Assembly: GCA_000697055.1 (NCBI GenBank)
Contig: JNDT01002392.1
Location: forward strand, 1-64,000
Length of the DNA stretch: 64,000 nt
Origin: Saksenaea vasiformis B4078
Taxonomy: Eukaryota > Mucoromycota > Mucoromycetes > Mucorales > Saksenaeaceae
Direction: 5' to 3'
A program made the position numbers and the translations under genes. The notes under the pieces are model-generated. The model was not told the DNA's origin and did no database searches. It saw nothing but the letters and a program-made list of their open reading frames with translations. Positions 59,200 through 64,000 of this stretch are shown here, piece by piece. Every line of letters begins with the position of its first letter. Position 1 is the stretch's first letter.

Positions 59200-59353
59200 T
59201 GGTAACGGGAACGGCAACAGTAATAATAATGGATTGAGGAGCCCACCAACGATTGTACGTTCACAAAATGATATTGCACCACAAGAATATCAGACAATGT
59301 TAAATACTTTACGTGAACGTTTGGATCGTTTAGAAAGTCAACTTGACGCGTGA
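58187..59353 (+). CDS. Unrecognised Ser/Pro-rich, probably nuclear protein with Asn/Ser/Gly run
   Basis: Exons 58187-58380 and 58435-59353 give 370 residues. The first third is Ser/Pro rich with many SP/TP sites (SEPLSPPPLRLN, LLPTPPSTLLAKRLG) and a short basic NKRQK. A compact hydrophobic-aromatic block, RNLTIFAPSYTEQH followed by IRSAPLN (about residues 115-140), looks conserved rather than disordered. A helical region with coiled-coil pattern follows (FEHLFDTIETTRTLKSTLDDQ to EGVFERIEALEATMG), then a 35-residue Asn/Ser/Gly run from about 59137, and a C-terminal heptad segment (LNTLRERLDRLESQL). This suggests a CDK-regulated oligomeric nuclear factor; that is inference and I cannot name the family. 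Confidence 0.75.
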
Positions 59354-59492
59354 AACCATTAGGTCTCAGGTGGTCGTGTGAAGTTTGTTTCAGCAACTGC
59401 AGGAATTCTCTCTCCCCCAAATTAAAACAAATTTTTTTTATACTGTCCTCTTCTTTTTTTGTTTTTTCCTCTTTTACCTTAAGACACATACA

Positions 59493-59838
59493 ATGAATCC
59501 ATCACACAGATATCACGTCAGTGTTGAAGAATGTTTGGATGAAGAAGAGACAAGACAAAATGTATCAACAGAACCACCTTATGATCTGGATACATTTGGT
59601 ACACAAGTAGATGCACCCTCTGATTATAATCCACACTGGGTACATACACTCCCGACCTCTTAGATTCACGTATTTAACCATAAAGACTTCCCCATATATA
59701 TATATATAGGATGTCATTGATGCTCTTGAAGAACAAGCACGTCAAGAAAAAATGATGGATAGAAAAGCCTATGAAAATGCAACAAGAACTGCTAAAATTG
59801 TAGAAGAGTATCAAAAAAAGCATCGTACTACTTTGTGA
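59493..59838 (+). CDS. Small acidic-helical protein of unknown function
   Basis: Exons 59493-59639 and 59710-59838 give 91 residues, with a clear GT-AG intron that ends in an (AT)n-like tract before its AG. The first half is acidic (VEECLDEEETRQN, YDLDTFGTQVDAPSDYNPHW); the second half is a charged amphipathic helix (IDALEEQARQEKMMDRKAYENATRTAKIVEEYQKKH). No signal peptide or membrane segment. The size and helix suggest a small subunit of a complex; no family was recognised. Flanked by a T-rich leader and an AATAACCAAAA-type 3' end. Confidence 0.7.
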
Positions 59839-60050
59839 TATATATAACTTCTTTTTTGTCAATAACCAAAAAGACAAAGATATGCATTTCCTTGTTTCTT
59901 TACTTATTTTATGTGTGTGAAAGGGCATAAACGTACCACGTTGCACAGCAGTACGCCCAAAATTTCCTTTTTATTTTATATTTTTTCTTTTTCTTCTTCT
60001 TCTTCTCTCTTTTTTACCCTTTTTTCTTTTTTCTTTTAACGTTGGTTGCC

Positions 60051-60885
60051 ATGGATCTTGAACACGAATCATATATCGCTGATACTTGCGACAGTCTTAT
60101 CACTCGTAACGTCTGAAATCTTGTTCAACACACAAAAAATGTTCACTTCTTCTTGTATAAAGGCGTCGTTGCCAATTTATATTCCTTTGACAACGCAAAA
60201 CAGAAACGAATCTTCGATTATTACTTCTTCCCAAATGCGACCTTTGTGTCCCCATTATTACGTACCTCAGAAGTACACAATATACGACAGTAAGCCAAAA
60301 GCAGAAGAGGTTTACCGCAGTTCCTCTATTTTAACACAAGAGGTCATAGTGTGTTTCTATTATGGAAGACATTGAACAAGGATCCACCGACGATCAACAA
60401 AGTGTGTTTTGATGGCCATACATGTGTTGCTTTTTTGACTCAACATTTACGACCAAGACTTTTTCCTTGGGTTCAACTGGATCTGCCGGTGATGGTGACC
60501 CTTTATTTTGCAGAAACCCATCTGGACAGTGGTCTATTAAAAGTGGAACATCATGAAGAAAATTGGACAGTCGAAGGTAAAAACCATAGTTAAATCATTT
60601 ATAAACCCTATTTCTTTCGTTCTTTCTGCAGGATTGATACAGACCATCCCACTTGTACGTTATTGGTATGATCATGTGCTGCGTGCTGTGATGGGCAAGG
60701 CGCTATCAACGACAGGAGAAGTGGTCTATACAGCTGCAGCTACGGCGGAAGTCATGGCATCAAGAAATCAAGAAATTGAAGATGCACGCAAACAGTTGGC
60801 GCAAGCAAATGCAAAACGCCTAAAACAAAAAAATAGCCAAGATTCATTGGTCATGGGTCACTGCAAAATATCGAATAAATCATAA
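60051..60885 (+). CDS. SigF-like NTF2-fold domain protein
   Basis: Exons 60051-60105, 60163-60272, 60321-60576 and 60632-60885 give 224 residues. The core reads VVANLYSFDNAKQKRIFDYYFFPNATFVSPLL, then VCFDGHTCVAFLTQHLRPRLFP, PVMVTLYFAETHLDSGLL and HHEENWTVEGLIQTIPLVRYWYDHVLRAVMGK. This ordering resembles the fungal SigF-like NTF2 family (recalled, not searched), whose biochemical role is not established. The last 55 residues are Ala/Lys/Gln-rich helix (AEVMASRNQEIEDARKQLAQ). The start at 60051 is supported because the spliced frame from it is continuous; the longer unspliced frame from 60046 gives no family similarity. Confidence 0.7.
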
Positions 60886-61026
60886 CTCTTTTTTTTTTTT
60901 TTAGCTGTGAAAGAGAGAGAGAAAGAACATAACTCACAATTCAACCATGACGTCAGTTTAAGAGAAATCCTTTTTTTTTTTTTCGCCCTGTTCCTTGCAC
61001 ACACAACCTCCCTTTTTTTTTTCGGT

Positions 61027-63127
61027 ATGGATCTATTTGGCGTAGTATGGCAGTTCATGTGTATGTGGGCTGTTATCTACGCATTTGTATTCCTACTTAA
61101 ACACTATACAAATACAAAGGTTAGTAATTCCTTATGATTGCCTTCCATTGAACAGCCCTGTACAGCATGTCAAACGCCGATCGTCCGCTCCCCAATCGAT
61201 CAGTTTATTACCTACCTTTTCAGCCGAAGATACAGAAACAGAAGAAGAAATACTCGAAGTGCCAGCAACAGAAAAAGATCAATGGCTTATTAAATTATTC
61301 CATGTTCGTTATACAACCCAACGAACCAATCGATTTTTCAACAGTTTAACGAAAGCTGCACCGCGATTTTGGCAGATTTGGTTCTCTATCGGTGCATTGG
61401 CTGCTATTTTCATTATGATTGCTGGTGTTATCGTGATTTCAGTAGCGGCTCTCAAGATCCTCACCTCTTTACGTCATGCCATCACCCCACAAGCAACACA
61501 TCAAAAAATAATGAAACGATCCCTGGAGGAAGGTGATGATCAAGTATTCCTACCCATGGTAAATAGGCAAACAAGAAGACGATGGGTGGCGATTTTAAGT
61601 ACAGGATTTAGATTCCCGGTGTGACACTACCCATGTCTCATCTTGGTTATTATCTGGTTGCTCTGTTAATCTGTGGCGTATTTCATGAAGCAGGCCATGC
61701 CATTGCCTCATTCAGGTAAAACAAAAAGGAGTGTATGTGTTTGTGTTTGTTCAATGTTTATCTAGCGAACGTGTGCCTATCCAGAGCGCTGGCGTTTTTA
61801 TTTATTACCTATACCCCGGTGCTTTTGTGAATATCCCAGATCAACAATTACAAATGCTTTCTGCTTTCCGTCAACTCAAGATTGTATGCGCAGGCGTATG
61901 GCATAATCTTGTTCTATACTTATTTACCATGCTCTTCTTATCGGGAGGTCTCCGTGCAGCTCTTTTATTATGTGGATGGCAGTCCTTGGAAGGATCAGGT
62001 GGCGTCAGTGTTGTCCACGTCCGAGAAGATTCCCCTCTTGCCGTGCATTTACCAACATCGTCTGTGATTTATCAATTGAACGATGTCTCTCTTGACAACA
62101 ATTTGGTGGATTGGAATACTTTCCTCCTAGATCAGCACGGACGAGATAAACCTACAAAAGGTTTCTGCGTAGCAACACTGAAAGATCGCAATCGTAAGTG
62201 ATAAGAAAAAGTTCTCTCTCTTCCATTCATTTAACAGGAAAAACGGGTAGCACTTGATTGTTGTAATATCAATGACCAGCATCCATTTGGACAAGCGGAA
62301 AATGAATCGATTTCTTGCTTTCAAAATTTCAAATCCAGTCATGTCGGCAAGGTAAAACACACAAGTTGGGTTTTATGCCATTGGTTTTCCTTATGCCCTT
62401 TCTCCCTTTTTTTTTTATAGACACCCGAGTCATTGTCTTGTCTGGGAACAATTGATGTTCTTGCAACGCCTGATGTAAAACGATGTACAAACGACGATGA
62501 ATGTGATGCGGAGACGCGATGTGTTACACCCTATACACCAGCGATAGAGGGACAGATGGTTCGTATCTATGTGCATATGCCCAGTTGGCGAAGTGAACCA
62601 GAAGAACGGGATAAAGTGTTTGTATTTGAAGGCGAATTGGTTGATATTTGGGAAAGTGGTAAGTACAAGAAGTAAAAAACAATGGATGGGTATACAATTG
62701 TGGTATGATTAGTCAAAGTGGGTATCCTTCATCCTCGATTCTGGATTCTGCCTGTCTCGATACCACATGTCTGTGAGCTTATCTTAAGGTAAAAGTAAAA
62801 AGAAAAGCAAGATAACTATTATTGGAGGAACAAAACTAATACAAGGGGTGTTTCAATGCCAGATATACAGCATCTTTTACGTTAGCATTGGCATTACTCA
62901 ATATTTTACCAGCGTTTAAGTTGGATGGCGAGTATGCTTTAGGACAATTACTGACGATTTTATTGCATTCCAATCAAGGCAATGTGACGACTCGTGCAGT
63001 TGAAACACAAAGATACACTCGTCGAGTGCGTATTATCATTGTAAAGATAGCATCAGCGGTTGTTGGATTCGTGATTGTAGGAAGCATTCTGTTGGGTCTG
63101 TTTAGTAGTAGCAAAGGCAATTACTGA
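61027..63127 (+). CDS. Site-2 protease (M50 intramembrane zinc metalloprotease, MBTPS2 type)
   Basis: S2P cleaves transcription factor precursors such as SREBP inside the membrane. Exons 61027-61119, 61166-61558, 61612-61715, 61766-62193, 62251-62351, 62421-62658, 62713-62788 and 62863-63127 sum to exactly 566 codons. Membrane segments lie at the N-terminus, near residues 115-145, around the active site, and at the C-terminus. The zinc-binding HEAGH is at 187-191 and the third ligand Asp499 lies in NILPAFKLDGEYAL. Between them a PDZ-like region (VVHVREDSPLAVHLPTSSVIYQLNDV) and a Cys-rich lumenal part (NPLDCCNIN, KRCTNDDECDAETRC) match animal S2P. The acceptor at 62251 was chosen because it keeps the frame and creates NPLDCC. 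Confidence 0.93.
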
Positions 63128-63290
63128 AAAAATGTTTTGTATATATTTTTTTTTCATCCATCATTTCTAGCCAATCATCAAAAGATCATGAAATCCGAGA
63201 CAAAAAAAAAATTTCTTTTTAGGGTCTTGCATTGATTTCTCTCTTTTTTTTTTATCTCTCTCTCTTTTTTTATTTTTTATTTACTTTTAA

Positions 63291-64000
63291 ATGGCTGGAC
63301 ACGAAGGAGCACATCCGTTTTCTTCATCATCACAACCATTGGTTTCTGAAGAATACCAAGTGTTGTTGAATGAATTGAATAGACAAGTCTATCAAATACA
63401 ACCTGATGATGTTTTACAATTCTGTGCCAATTTCTTTATGCATAAATTAGAAGAAGAACGATTAGTAGCACGCAGAGGACAATCATTTAGTCATCCTTTG
63501 CAAATGGGTAAAAAGCTCCCTGTTCCTTCATTGAAAGGTTACAAACGTCTTACCGTAGGTATTATTGGTTCAACAGAGAAAAATGAAGACGAAGACGAGG
63601 AAGCACGCGATACCGTGTCCGATGACATGCCATCTCTTCTTTCTGTCCCATCCAATCGTGGTCGACGTACATCCGTCAGTGCCGAATCTATTCAACCTGC
63701 TCATTCAAACTACGTCAAGAAAATAATCCCAAAGAGTGATGCACAACGAGAGAGCATTCGTAGAGCCATTGGCAACAATTTCCTGTTCAAGAATCTGGAT
63801 GAAGAACAGTACCAAGATGTTATTAATGCCATGGAAGAAAAACGAGTAGCTGCTGAAACAAAAGTGATTGAACAAGGCGGTGTAGGTGATTATTTCTACA
63901 TTGTCGAAGACGGCACATTGGATTGCTTTGTGGGTGACAAAAAAGTGACCGAGTATGGCAGCGGTGGTAGTTTTGGTGAGCTGGCTTTAATGTACAATGC
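63291..64000 (+). CDS. BCY1: cAMP-dependent protein kinase regulatory subunit, 5' part
   Basis: The regulatory subunit holds PKA catalytic subunits inactive until cAMP binds. The frame is open from ATG 63291 to the window end, about 236 codons of an expected 400 or so. Residues 18-60 form the RIIa-type dimerisation/docking helix bundle (YQVLLNELNRQVYQIQPDDVLQFCANFFMHKLEEER). The inhibitory site RRTSVS is near residue 125. The first cyclic-nucleotide-binding domain begins NNFLFKNLDEEQYQDVINAM and continues through VIEQGGVGDYFYIVEDG to GSFGELALMYN, the phosphate-binding cassette. The stretch 63508-63558 has intron-like ends and is 51 nt (a multiple of three), so it may be an intron; the frame stays open either way. 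Confidence 0.95.
   Translation, partial: MAGHEGAHPFSSSSQPLVSEEYQVLLNELNRQVYQIQPDDVLQFCANFFMHKLEEERLVARRGQSFSHPLQMGKKLPVPSLKGYKRLTVGIIGSTEKNEDEDEEARDTVSDDMPSLLSVPSNRGRRTSVSAESIQPAHSNYVKKIIPKSDAQRESIRRAIGNNFLFKNLDEEQYQDVINAMEEKRVAAETKVIEQGGVGDYFYIVEDGTLDCFVGDKKVTEYGSGGSFGELALMYN

Noticed and set aside
59031..59489. 152-codon minus-strand frame with long Cys run
   Set aside because: Antisense of the Asn/Ser/Gly codon repeat in the gene at 58187-59353.

Overview
The window is nuclear DNA of a filamentous early-diverging fungus, most likely Mucoromycota and probably a Mucorales member. I infer this from many short GT-AG introns (about 40-70 bp), T-rich leaders upstream of start codons, and a gene set that is clearly fungal: an ELO elongase, an MBP1-type APSES factor, a soluble fumarate reductase, ROK1, TFG2 and a PKA regulatory subunit. 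Species cannot be named from sequence reading alone. Exon structures were built by hand from splice signals and frame continuity.

Region 1-11.8 kb is an accessory island. It holds a 5'-truncated Fanzor-type (eukaryotic TnpB-like) gene, a hairpin and repeat block, and a second Fanzor-type gene that can be spliced through eight exons and keeps all three RuvC acidic residues. After these come a dead Tc1/mariner transposase, a frameshifted repeat-associated gene, and a multi-exon gene resembling a PD-(D/E)XK nuclease-like family, with a nonsense codon and a frameshift.

Region 12.6-32.9 kb is mostly housekeeping: ELO elongase (+), a large kelch/transmembrane protein (-), a MATE transporter (+), a GAR/Gas2 microtubule-binding protein with two SxIP motifs (-), and an MBP1-like cell-cycle transcription factor (-). 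Long gene-poor stretches hold a Sel1-repeat relic and one copy of a dispersed repeat.

Region 36.8-44.4 kb contains a tandem duplication of a Sel1-repeat gene. The 39.9-41.7 kb copy is open; the 36.8-38.6 kb copy has a stop and a frameshift, and about 310 bp inserted upstream. A fragment of a DDE transposase follows.

Region 44.6-64 kb is gene-dense: ROK1 helicase (-), then on the plus strand COQ7, fumarate reductase, a pyranose 2-oxidase-like GMC flavoenzyme with one frameshift, a second copy of the dispersed repeat, TFG2, a low-complexity probable nuclear protein, a 91-residue unknown, a SigF-like NTF2-fold protein, a site-2 protease and the 5' part of the PKA regulatory subunit, which runs off the window end.

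The most exciting element is the Fanzor pair with its adjacent hairpin block, a candidate RNA-guided nuclease locus.
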